This document shows positions 1 to 8,639 of a stretch of DNA of 31,498 nt, piece by piece (position 1 is the first letter of the stretch; each line of letters begins with the position of its first letter). The position numbers and the translations under genes were made by a program. The notes below the pieces were generated by a model, which worked only from the letters and a program-made list of their open reading frames with translations, did not search any database and had not been told where the DNA came from. Source of the stretch: Coptodactyla brooksi (taxonomy: Eukaryota; Arthropoda; Insecta; Coleoptera; Scarabaeidae); assembly GCA_033557675.1 (NCBI GenBank), contig JAWQRM010000085.1, positions 1-31,498 of the forward strand, given 5' to 3'.

Positions 1-87
1 GACAAATCGTACTATAAAAATGGTATCGAAAAATTGTATGACCGCTATAATCGTTGTATCGCCTTCGAAGGCAACTACATTGAATAA
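1..87 (+). CDS. mariner transposase, C-terminal end only (cut by window edge)
   Basis: Twenty-eight codons read open from the first base to a TAA stop. The peptide has the layout of a mariner transposase C-terminus: a Tyr-Tyr pair, Gly-Ile-Glu-Lys-Leu, then a Tyr-Asn-Arg-Cys-Ile block and a final Gly-Asn-Tyr-Ile-Glu. In intact mariners this tail follows the DD34D catalytic domain, which cuts and rejoins DNA at TA. The catalytic residues lie outside the window, so it cannot be said whether the copy is intact. The stop is 34 bp before a matching terminal repeat, as expected for a mariner 3' end. Identification rests on this short tail plus the repeat. Confidence 0.8.
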   Translation, partial: DKSYYKNGIEKLYDRYNRCIAFEGNYIE

Positions 88-121
88 TAAAATCAAATTT
101 TATCAAAAAAAAATATGTTAG

Positions 122-148
122 CCTACGAACTTTTCAGCCCAACTGTTA
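122..148 (+). repeat. right terminal inverted repeat of the mariner plus TA target duplication
   Basis: On the minus strand this reads ACAGTTGGGCTGAAAAGTTC and onward, close to the 5' end of irritans-subfamily mariner repeats such as Himar1 (ACAGGTTGGCTGATAAGT). The element would end at 146 and the TA at 147-148 would be the duplicated target. The left repeat lies outside the window. Confidence 0.75.
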
Positions 149-1790
149 TTTATATAATATTTATTTTAATCAATAAAATAAAGGAAAAAATCTGCCCCAT
201 ATGTCCCATGCATATATATATGCTTAGTATAACGAAAATCTTCAAGCGACACAGAATACAAATCATGTACAAAGTAAATAACATCAAGAATATATTCAAA
301 TAGATTGGAAATTCTAGGACAGATGCAATGAGCACTTAACATCGTACCGATTCAATAGAGCCGACTCTAATTACGCCGAACAACTCAATAAATGCCCGCG
401 TGGCCCAGTATCATTGAGGATACAACTACGGTATTGGCAATTCAAGGAAATGGCAATAAACTGGTCACCAGGGAAGCCCTAAAAACATAAATACAAAAAA
501 TCCATGACGTCATCAACGTACAAATCAACAGCTATCAGGACACTGTTCTTTTCCCTCTACTAAAGATTGAGATACATATGATATAAGGCGCCCAAAATCC
601 ACACCATTTATTTATTTGATAATGTCGTAAAGACGAAACGCGTCGTGAACCACAAGAACTAAATGCTCGTCAAAACAGGACGAAATCTCCCTGTTCTCAA
701 ATTGTTATTATTGATGATTATAATTGCATGCTAATTGAAATCATTGTGTTATCAAACAAAATTGCTTCCACTTCGATATACCATTTTTTGGTATTTTTTA
801 CTATCTAAACATTTTTGTGAATATAAACTGAATTGATTTTTAAATGACAGCATATAGAGTTTTAGTACTTGTTTAACGAAAGTGTAATCATGGCGATTAT
901 TCATGAAGCTGAAGTTTACCATACGAGCCGTAGCCTAATGCCGTAATTCATCACAATGAATAGGTTAAGTATGGTCATTTACATAGACTATTAAGATCAC
1001 TCCTCTGAGTACATCACAAATAGTAATTATTACCGAATTATCATATGCATAAATTTTAATCAAATATTACGCGGTCTCTCTCCTACTTTGATTGCTTTGG
1101 TTCATAGGCGTGCAATTTGATATATCGCGCGTCAATTTTGTCATCATTGTAATAACATAATTCGTCTATGGTAATTGAGTTATGTCATTCTAATAACATA
1201 ACCCATGAATCAGGTAACCCTGATTGTTGGTAAAGCAAATTATATTTTGTTGTGAACCTTAACCTGTAAAGTACTACCATTAAAACAAAATTATGTAACA
1301 AATCATTAAACGAAATACTATTATAGGTTGTTTTAGTATCCATAAATAACGCAAACTTTACTCTTGGTACTAAACATTATTCACTGCAGGTACATTGGAT
1401 ATTATTATATGGTCATTGTTTAATGTTAGAAATAATAGATGTTCCTAATAGGAAAACTATGGAAAAACATATTTACCATAACTTTCTGAAGATATTGAAT
1501 CAAAACTTTCAAGGCAAAAAAATCCTGCTACTATGGTGTACAATTTTTGTTATTTTCTTTAACTACAGAAGCATTTTTGAATGTAGTCCTACTTATTGTT
1601 AGCTTTTAAATTGCGACATTACAGTCTTTTAGTATAGTTCATGATAGTACAAAATATGTATAAAAGATATGTCCAAAACTCTCCTGATTTAGGAATTAGT
1701 GCCATAGTCGAAAATCGCAATTACAATAGGTAAATTAATCATGTTGCCTAGATATAGTACATACATTCCAGTATTGACTATTTTCTGTTG
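149..1790. other. AT-rich non-coding stretch
   Basis: No gene was recognised. The short open frames at 115-303 and 150-335 have AT-driven composition and match no family I know. The one item of note is the hammerhead-like core at 616-644, listed separately. Stop codons are frequent in all frames. Confidence 0.5.
616..644 (+). ncRNA. degenerate hammerhead-ribozyme-like core
   Basis: The order is TTGATAA (two changes from CTGATGA), one T, a GTC/GAC hairpin with a GTAAA loop, GAAAC, GC, then GTC. This is the order of a type I hammerhead with a minimal stem III. Possible stem I pairing is TTTAT at 611-615 with GTGAA at 645-649 (A-U and G-U pairs). Two core changes make activity unlikely. It may equally be a chance match or a relic of the clearer copy at 3871-3915. 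Confidence 0.3.
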
Positions 1791-1793
1791 TAG

Positions 1794-2600
1794 GGGTCGT
1801 AGAATTGGCTATTTACAGAATTGTAAAGGAGTATAAAACCACAGGAAAGGTATCTAATAAAAAACAATACCAAAAGCGAGCATCTGTAATTGAAACGTTC
1901 GATGAAAGTGTCAAGAATGCGGTTAGAAGAGTTGCACACTCATTCCTTTTTAAAAATTAATTCCCTACTGTAGATAAAACTTTACCAGAAGGAAAAGAAG
2001 ACTCATTTATACTTCAGATCAGATAGTTAATTATATAAATTTATGAAAACATTGAATTTTAGGTAAGATACATTTTATTAAAATATTTCAAATCGCAAAC
2101 ATTTGTTCGTTATTAGATACCTTAAACGGAGCAGAGTTAGTCTCCTAATTAAGCGGCATGATGTAATAAGATGGAGAATCAAGTATCTAACAGCCATAAA
2201 AGCCTTCAGAGCCGAAGGACGACAAATTTAAAATTTAAGAAAGGTATATGAGCTTGGCTCAGATCTAGATATATAGGTTTTAACATGTTTGTGAAACAAA
2301 GTTTGTATGAAATCAGTTACTTACTTGATTTAATTGATCAAAATAAAGAAAGGTACATTAAATATGTGACAGATGTTATGGCAAAGAGCAGAAAGCAAAA
2401 TTGTATTGCAGCTACCACCACATCATTGTGAATTGAGTTACTATGGACACAAATAAAAAATGAGATTGGTGCTGGTAAAGGGATTGCTAAATGAAGCAAT
2501 TACTCAAGAACGCTGGGGTAAATATAAATAACATATAATGAAACAAGAAGAGAAAATGCTCATCTACCATGAGCTTAATGGATGATGCTTACGAACTATG
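1794..2600 (+). pseudogene. decayed Tc1/mariner-superfamily (IS630, PPHHCEL type) transposase
   Basis: Fragments in different frames follow the order of an arthropod DDE transposase. An N-terminal helix-turn-helix part (1794-1970) reads ELAIYRIVKEYK.TGKVSNKK, then FDESVKNAVRRVAHSF. A linker near 2150-2215 reads RHDVIRWRIKYLTAIKAF. A C-terminal part (2400-2460) reads LQLPPHHCEL, then IELLWTQIKNEI, and a tail (2480-2590) reads LLNEAITQERWGKY, then MDDAYE. The PPHHCEL..IELLW block carries the third catalytic residue of this family. The first catalytic Asp block is lost or unreadable, and stops and frameshifts are many. A pyrimidine-rich tract ending in TAG at 1791-1793 looks like an acceptor splice site just before the first block, matching the intron seen in the relative at 24520-25449. 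Confidence 0.7.
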
Positions 2601-2649
2601 AATACATATATAATGTATAATTATAACCAATTAAGAAACTATAAAGTAT

Positions 2650-3840
2650 AATAATTAGCGTTTTCGTGAAAAAAATATTTTTGAATTTAATTAAAACATT
2701 TGCAGATTATTAAACACACTCTATTAAGTTATGCAACTGCATCAACGAGTATGAATGTTGGGAAATTGTTTCTAAAATTTTAAGGTGAAGTTATACTTAC
2801 TTTGTGTGATTTGTGCTGTATGAGTCACTCTTTCTTTTTAACAAATGAACTGTAGCAGTGATTAATTCCCTGCAAGGAATGGTCACTTCTCCCAATACTC
2901 GCTAATCGATAGATAACTTTTTATAGATTTAATAGATTTTTTTAGATTTACGACTAATCCAAATTAAAAACAATGTTCTAGATGGGAAAATGTGGAGCTA
3001 TAGGTATGGTAATACATGTACCATTACATACACTGAAATCTTTGTTTGGAGTATGTCATCAAGACCACATCACATACAGCACATGTTCTATAAATTGTAT
3101 CTATAAATTGTGGGTTTGGAACGTTTGGTTTGGTTTTTAAAGTTAAGTCATGTAATACCACTTAATCAAAACAGGAAATCAGCTGCTCGTTGCACGCTTC
3201 GCTGACCATGTCAGTATCATCAAAAGCCACAAGAGACAAAAGGAATTCAAAAATTAATCAATAGCGGCTGGATGTAGACGGAAAGATTTATCCGTCGATT
3301 TGAAAAGTTTGCAATTTGCGTAATTTGCCTAATTTGTATAATTAGGATACCGATAATGAAAATTATATGAGAATATGTGCGGGTAATTCGAATCGCCTCA
3401 AAGTGCAGAGATTATACGAATTGTTCCCACAGATATATATTATACATTACTGAACGTACAGCATCAGAAATTAAATAATAATTGTGCGGAACTTAACTTT
3501 AGGTGTTAATTACAAGAAACTATGTACAGTTAGGTGTTATGGCTCTAATACGCCAAGGGTCGTTGAAGTTTACGATGAGAGATAAACGGTGTTGTGCAAA
3601 ATAACAGCGTTTCGGGAGTATTAATTCTATTCAGGACGCGAAGTCGTTATCTTTGCACTGATGCATGTGAGAAGTTTTCCTTCTATAATAGCATAACAAT
3701 AGGTAAATAAAAGTAAAGACAAAAGTAAATGTCAACGAATATAGTTAGTAGTACTACATACAGCTAGTTATACAATGTATACTTAGAAAGAGGTAGCTCC
3801 AATACAAATAGTATTTTAAATGGTTTAAGGATATTTCTGT
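2650..3840. other. AT-rich non-coding stretch
   Basis: Nothing coding was recognised. There is a small tandem duplication (TATAAATTG twice, near 3091-3113). The minus-strand open frame at 3754-3999 runs across the hammerhead-like repeat and is probably fortuitous. Confidence 0.5.
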
Positions 3841-3990
3841 CACCAGGAGCGATGAAAGACTGTCTTTAATCGCACCTGATGATGCTAACTTGGTTAGCGA
3901 AACGTGCGTCGAGCGTCCTCTCTTCAAATTTTGGCGTAGTGGTGACTTCGTTTTTACTTTGTTACAAAGCCAAAGGTTCCAAACCCTCAA
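3841..3990 (+). repeat. dispersed repeat family, copy 1 (Penelope-like terminus?)
   Basis: About 150 bp are shared, with gaps, with 12181-12290 and 15661-15775. Common landmarks after the hammerhead-like core are a TTTTGG/GA.GTAGTGGTGAC block, a TTGTTACAA block and GCCAAA.GTTCCAAA. Terminal repeats with a hammerhead core are known from Penelope-like retroelements, which makes that the leading guess. No reverse transcriptase or GIY-YIG endonuclease is found in the window, so the assignment is inference. Confidence 0.6.
3871..3915 (+). ncRNA. hammerhead-ribozyme-like motif, best copy
   Basis: CTGATGA is at 3876-3882. A perfect stem II follows, GCTAAC at 3884-3889 and GTTAGC at 3893-3898, with a TTG loop. 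GAAA is at 3899-3902. A two-pair stem III (A3902-T3909, C3903-G3908) closes loop GTGC. C3910 is the predicted cleavage base. Stem I pairs CGCAC (3871-3875) with GAGCG (3911-3915) apart from one A-A mismatch. The order and core bases match a minimal type I hammerhead. Against activity: an extra T at 3883 separates the core from stem II, where canonical hammerheads have a direct G-C pair, and stem I is short. Confidence 0.55.
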
Positions 3991-4030
3991 CTTTACCAAC
4001 TTACCTCTATATCCCTAGCTATAAGTTGTA

Positions 4031-4294
4031 CCCCTGAGAAGTTGTAGCCCTTGAAAGTGAGGTTAAATAAATTAATTTCAAAAATAATTAATATCTCAAT
4101 AATACTTTAACATAGGAAATCCAAACTTGGTAACATAGGAAACCCAATCTGTAGGGGGATTTAATAAATTATTATTTTATTTTATGGAGAATCTAATTTT
4201 AAAACTTTTTTTACTTTTGTTATTTTTCACAACACTTCGCCGTTTTGAAGATGCGAATTACTAAAGACACGTATCTTATCCCTGTTACCTAAAA
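4031..4294 (+). repeat. left long terminal inverted repeat
   Basis: It pairs with 5302-5630 reversed. Matching blocks in order are CCCCTGAGAA, TAGCCCTT, AATTAATATCTCAATAATAC, TTTACTTTTGTTATTTTTCA, CGCCGTTTTGAAG, AAAGACACGTAT and TGTTAC.TAAAAT. The match stops just after 4294. Confidence 0.85.
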
Positions 4295-4394
4295 TGATGA
4301 GCATTGAGCAGTTGGCTATGAAATGATACGTCAAAATTGACAATCAAGAAATAAAGCTATTTGGTTTTCGTAATTTTTTACTGATTGTTTTGAG

Positions 4395-5251
4395 ATGGCC
4401 GGGAAATTCTCATTTAACGAACAAGTTGACATTAGTGTTAGGTTTCTATGGAGCAAACTGTAGAAGGAGTGTTGAAGAATATCGGAGAAGATTTCCTACA
4501 CGTGTGGTTCTTAATAAAGAAACATTTTCTAATGTTGGAAGACGGGTTCGAGAAGCAGGCAAATTTTTCAGTAACAGTCGAGAATGTGTTATAGAAATAA
4601 GGCCACAAGATGAAGAATTTATTTTGAACACAATTGAAAATGAACCACGATATTAGTACAAGAAACTTATCTCGATAAATTGGTCTATCGCAAACTTCTG
4701 TACACCGACTTATCAGACGTAATGGACTTCACCCGTATCATGTCCATAAAGTACAAGAACTGTTACCGGAAGATTTGTTTAAGCGAGTGATTAAAATTCT
4801 CTTTGATGAAGCTTCTTTTACCCGCAGAAGCATTACAAACTTACACAGCTATCGTAAGTATTCTGTTGTAAACCCGCAGTTAGTAATTCCTCGACATTTC
4901 CAACGTGAGTTTAAAATAAATGTTTGGATCGGTATTATTGTTCGGTATCTAATTAATCCTGTTATTTTACCAAATCAACTGAATGGAGAAAATTATTTGG
5001 AGTTTCTCCAAAACAATCTCCCGGATTTACTGGACGAAGTGCCACTACAACTCAGACTAGTACATTGGTTTATGCATGATGGGACACCACCTCATTTTAG
5101 TAGTATAGTTCGAGAATTTTTAAATCGCCAGCATCCAAATAAATGGATTGGACCAAGAAATAATTGCCCACAACCTTGGCCCCCACGATCACCATACTTG
5201 AACAAATGTGACTACGTTGGCGTCCCGAGAAGAGTTATGGAATCGTATTAA
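4395..5251 (+). pseudogene. DUF4817 / rosa-like (DD41D-type) transposase, broken
   Basis: The family's helix-turn-helix domain begins at the ATG at 4395 (MAGKFSFNEQVD). A frameshift near 4436 moves it to another frame, which continues as FYGANCRRSVEEYRRRFPTR and runs to a stop at 4656. A second frameshift near 4650 and an in-frame TAA at 4690-4692 precede IGLSQTSVHRLIRRNGLHPY, with VQELLPED just before 4775. The catalytic part, open from 4775 to 5251, has FDEASFT (first Asp), then a HDGTPPHFS block (second Asp) and WPPRSP.LNKCDY (third Asp). The first and second Asp are 90 residues apart and the second and third 43 apart. The C-terminus is cut shortly after. The region before FDEASFT is shorter than usual, suggesting an internal deletion. 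In life this enzyme would excise and insert the surrounding element at TA. This copy cannot be functional. Confidence 0.85.
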
Positions 5252-5301
5252 AAATAAATGCAACTTTATAAGAAAGGATCAGCAGTTAATGGAAAGAGAT
5301 T

Positions 5302-5630
5302 TTAAGTAACATGGATAAAATACGTGTCTTTGGCAAGTCGCGTTTTTCTTCAAAACGGCGAAGTTTTTTGAAAAATAACAAAAGTAAAAAAAGTTGTAAA
5401 ATTAACTAAAAAATTCTATTGTAATTTAAGGGTGCATTATCCCTAATCAACCCTTTAAAATTCTTTAACTGACCTCTATTTATAAAAAAATAAATCCCAT
5501 AGTACGCTCAGAATGTTTGCCAAATTTGGGTTTTCTAAGTTGAAGTATTATTGAGATATTAATTATTTATGAAATTTTTTGAAGGGCTATAATTTGTTTT
5601 TCACTTTGAAGGGCTATAATTTCTCAGGGG
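5302..5630 (-). repeat. right long terminal inverted repeat
   Basis: Inverted partner of 4031-4294, listed there. It holds an extra segment of about 35 bp made by tandem duplication of GAAGGGCTATAATTT (near 5581 and 5608). Confidence 0.85.
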
Positions 5631-5897
5631 TACGACGTGGTATAGAAGTAAGTATAGAAGAAGTAAGTTTCTTATGCAAATCTCCCTGTATATATATTTT
5701 TGTTTATAGGAAATGTGATAGATACACATTTAAAAGCAAGAGCCAATGCAATTGACCACGATGTAAGTAGAAGTATTTCAAATGGTGTTACGAACTAATA
5801 CCATTTTAGTATTAGTTTATTAATAATATATTAGTTTATTAATTTATTAATATTTTACTAATGCTATTTTTATTTCTATATGTGAGTATATGTGATA

Positions 5898-5915
5898 GCT
5901 GTCAAAATTGACAGC
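5898..5915. repeat. palindrome GCTGTCAA-AA-TTGACAGC
   Basis: Perfect 8-bp arms around AA, 42 bp before the LINE start codon at 5958. Related palindromes occur at 4330-4341, 16938-16950, 25815-25836 and 26133-26151; see findings. Confidence 0.7.
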
Positions 5916-5939
5916 AGTCACATCTTGTAACCCAAGGAC

Positions 5940-7745
5940 CATTAATCAATTATTACTATGCAAATAACCACACAGACCAAGACTGGAATCACGCTTCGCG
6001 TAATCACTTATAATACCTGGACGCTACGCAAGGACTCTGATAGACAGCTACTCTGCGCCGAACTGATCCGACACCGGATCGATGTTGCTCTGTTGCAGGA
6101 GACGAGGATGCAGGACGTAGTCTGCGATGTACACGGATACATGTTCTACTCGGCACCGCCTGACGCCCGATCAGTTGGAGACGTCTCCGTTGCAGTATCC
6201 AAGTTGCTGGACCACGCAATGCAGAAAATTTACTCGAAAAGAAATCGCCTAATGACGATCGACGCGCGGATACATGGAAAGACCTACCGCCTAATAACCG
6301 GACATCCACCAACGGAGGAAGCAGAAGACGTAGAGAAGGATACGTTCCACAACGCCCTGTGGCACGCCGTCCAGACGACTCCACCCGCCAGCGACATACG
6401 TGTCGGACTAGGTAGCAACTCCAGGATTGCTGCAGGGGTGAGCGGTTGCTTCGGAAAATGAAGAAAGGTTGCTCAGAGAACGTTAGACAACGGTCAGACG
6501 CTCATCAATCTGCTGAAGGCTAACGATATGATCGCTTCCACTAACGGAAGAGGGGTCCTGGACTCGACACACTAGGAGAAGCTAACGAGGAGGAGAATTG
6601 GTCCTAACCCGAGCACTCAGTTCCGGCGACATCATAGCATTCAAGTCATACCCGAGGTTCAACTATGACTCTGACCACATTCCCGTTCTTTCGGTTTTCG
6701 CATGCGAGGCCAGGACCACTCAACCACACTGGGAAACTCCTCTTCGCGCCCGTCCAGACGTGAGTTCGCTGTCTGATTCTACCACGCGCCTGGCATTCAC
6801 AAAAAAAGGTGGCAGGTCTCACTGGAGCGAGGACTCGTAGCTGTCAAAAGGATGCGGACTCCTGAACGGAGATGATCAGGAGAGCAGCGTCCGAGACATC
6901 ACCGGAGAGGCGACCATCGAAGGGGCAAGTGGTTTGCTCCGATAAAATCGATCTACGGGAATGTGCACCGCCAAATATCGAACTGATAAGGCCGGATACC
7001 GCGAATTGAAGAAGAAGATAAAAAATAGGGGAAGAAGGACGAGGAGGAGTAGTGGACTCGCAGAACGGCCTACCTTCCACCCAGAAGCGGAAGTAGTCTC
7101 GTTACTGGAGCTGCAGCGTCTTCCGTTTAGTCTACGTATTTTTCTGCGTTACTTAACCAACCCAGTCCGAGTGTACCCCCGTTAGCGCACTTCCCAGTAT
7201 CTCGGTGCCTGGATCGAATCTTCCGGACCAATACAGAAGGACGTCGACCGTCTACATGGCCACTCAACAGAGGGCAGGAAGCTACTAAGCCGAACAATGG
7301 GTATTCACTACCCGGACATTCCGCATAACAACGACCTCTACGCAACTATGAACAATGTCTACAACAAGATTAGAAGAAGACCGTCTAAACTTCCGCTTCC
7401 ATCCGGACAAGTAGCAGTTAACAGAGTCTGCCTCTTAGGACATGCACTCCGCAGAGAAGAAGGAAAGTTAGTCCGGCAAGCTGCGACACTCATGCCTCCG
7501 CCGGATTGGAGATTTCCGATAGGAAGGCGCCGCAAACTGTGGGCTGAGAGCGTCAAGGAGGACATCACAAGGACGGGATGGCCGAAGCAATGGATACGTA
7601 GCCGCGACCGCACGTTCAGGTGTCTCCTTAGCAGCAACGACAACTGGTTTGAGGCGCTGCTCAATACAGCGAGTGACTGCGCAGCATGGAAAGACTTGGT
7701 TCAAAAGGTTCTTGCCAGATAATATTAAACAAAATAACAACAGAA
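5940..7745 (+). mobile_element. non-LTR retrotransposon (LINE) remnant with APE-type endonuclease
   Basis: This block of about 1.8 kb is visibly GC-richer than its neighbours and carries the start and end of a LINE protein, with the reverse transcriptase core deleted. The 3' tail after the stop is AT-rich (TATTAAACAAAATAACAAC) and lacks a long poly(A), so the boundary is set only by the antisense Tc1 sequence starting at 7746. No target-site duplication was identified. Confidence 0.75.
5958..7722 (+). pseudogene. LINE endonuclease / reverse-transcriptase polyprotein, internally deleted
   Basis: Residues 1-167 (ATG 5958 to stop 6461) are an endonuclease/exonuclease/phosphatase domain: ITYNTWTL near residue 17 (metal-site Asn) and LLQETR at 45-50 (Glu48), then a RSVGDVSVAVSKL strand. 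The expected GDFN motif is ruined (VGLGSNSRI). Frameshifted remains continue as NGQTLINLLKANDMIAS (near 6495-6540) and a linker KWFAPIKSIYGNVHR to ELKKKIKNR (6930-7030). The reverse transcriptase palm with its catalytic YxDD is absent. FQYLGAWIESSGPIQKDVDR resumes near 7190, and the C-terminus from 7297 ends RVCLLGHALRR, RRRKLWAESVKEDI, then KDLVQKVLAR with TAA at 7720-7722. That layout is typical of insect endonuclease-type LINEs. The clade was not determined. Confidence 0.75.
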
Positions 7746-8105
7746 TTAGTATTTTGTTGGGAACCCTTTTGAACCAATCACAGCTCTTCAACGTGCTGGC
7801 ATATAGTCCACATAATGCATGATCATGTCCAATGGAATTTTTGACCATTCATCGCTTATTGCTGCGAACAAGTCGACCATTTTTGTGAAGTGGTGCTCGT
7901 GGACCTTCCTGCTTTTGCTTTGGGGCGGTCGTAAAATGAGAGTTATTCCGCTGTCCTTCATCCACGCCTTCGTTACATTTGCAGTATGCTTCGGATCATT
8001 ATCGTATATAAAGACCCAGTCAGCAGCGAGCTTCTCAGTAGCCTGTGGAAGCATGATCGACTTCATCATTTCAATGTATTTGACCGTTGTAAGTGTGCCT
8101 TCCAC
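7746..8105 (-). pseudogene. Tc1-type transposase, C-terminal half, antisense
   Basis: Reading leftward from 8105: EGTLTTVKYIEMM, LPQATEKL, then the second catalytic block VFIYDNDPKHTA followed by WMKDSGITLILRPPQS. The SPDLNPIE block that should follow, with the catalytic Glu, is replaced by unrelated residues. The family tail resumes as DEWSKIPLDMIM and VDYMPAR, and after a frameshift near 7785 ends AVIGSKGFPTKY with its stop at 7746-7748. Sequence upstream of 8105 on this strand shows only faint similarity. The copy has lost its third catalytic residue and N-terminus. Open frames on the plus strand here (such as 7819-8406) are shadows. Confidence 0.8.
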
Positions 8106-8570
8106 ATTCGTAGAATTCCAGTTCGTAGAACGTAAAGGATACCGTCACTGGTCTATGGAGGCCATGGAAACGCATGATCGTGTCGCTCTGAATAAATCGG
8201 ACGTTTTTGTTATGTGGCGCCACTTGGAAATTCCGTTCTTAAATGTGTTTGTCAATTCAGTGATCAAATACGTTGAAATGATTTTTTGTTTATTCTTTTT
8301 CGGCCCCCAAAATGGGAGTATTCCGTCAAATAACTCAAAAGTACTATTCAACAAAACTTTAGTGGGAAATGAAATATGCCGTAGGATTCAACATAAAAAA
8401 TGCTAAAAAAGGCAACAATACGGAGATACAGGATGGTTCCATTTTCGAACATCGCCTATTGAACATTTTCAGAACAAAGTGGCCTATTTTTTTCTGGTAC
8501 TGTACATACATACATACACACTTACTATATCTATCCTTATTAAACTTACATTATAATTAATAGTGTTCTA

Positions 8571-8615
8571 CACGGTTTGTACCATTATTATAATTAATAA
8601 TTAGTACAAACCGTG
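8571..8615. repeat. inverted repeat CACGGTTTGTAC / GTACAAACCGTG
   Basis: Perfect 12-bp arms at 8571-8582 and 8604-8615 enclose 21 bp of AT-rich sequence. The inner ATTATAATTAATA also occurs at 8551-8563. It could be the collapsed ends of a small inverted-repeat element or a cruciform-forming site. Confidence 0.75.
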
Positions 8616-8639
8616 GTAAATCATAGAGATATAATAAAG

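Larger units (their letters stand above)
4031..5630 (+). mobile_element. complete 1.6-kb Tc1/mariner-superfamily element with long terminal inverted repeats
   Basis: The element begins CCCCTGAGAA at 4031 and ends TTCTCAGGGG at 5630, with TA on both sides (4029-4030 and 5631-5632), the target duplication of this superfamily. The two ends are inverted copies of each other over roughly 265 bp on the left (4031 to about 4294) and 330 bp on the right (about 5302 to 5630), interrupted by small insertions. The best inner block is CTTCGCCGTTTTGAAG on the left against CTTCAAAACGGCG on the right. The left arm contains a duplicated block (CATAGGAAA.CC) and the right arm a duplicated GAAGGGCTATAATTT, which explains the unequal lengths. 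Between the arms lies a broken transposase on the plus strand. Confidence 0.85.

Noticed and set aside
3754..3999. 81-aa minus-strand open frame
   Set aside because: It covers the dispersed ribozyme-like repeat, whose conserved signals are RNA-structural and on the plus strand.
6004..6384. 126-aa minus-strand open frame
   Set aside because: Shadow of the LINE endonuclease, which has clear motifs on the plus strand.
7819..8406. 195-aa plus-strand open frame
   Set aside because: Antisense shadow of the Tc1 transposase for its first half. The rest has no recognisable domain, and its hydrophobic look follows from T-rich composition.
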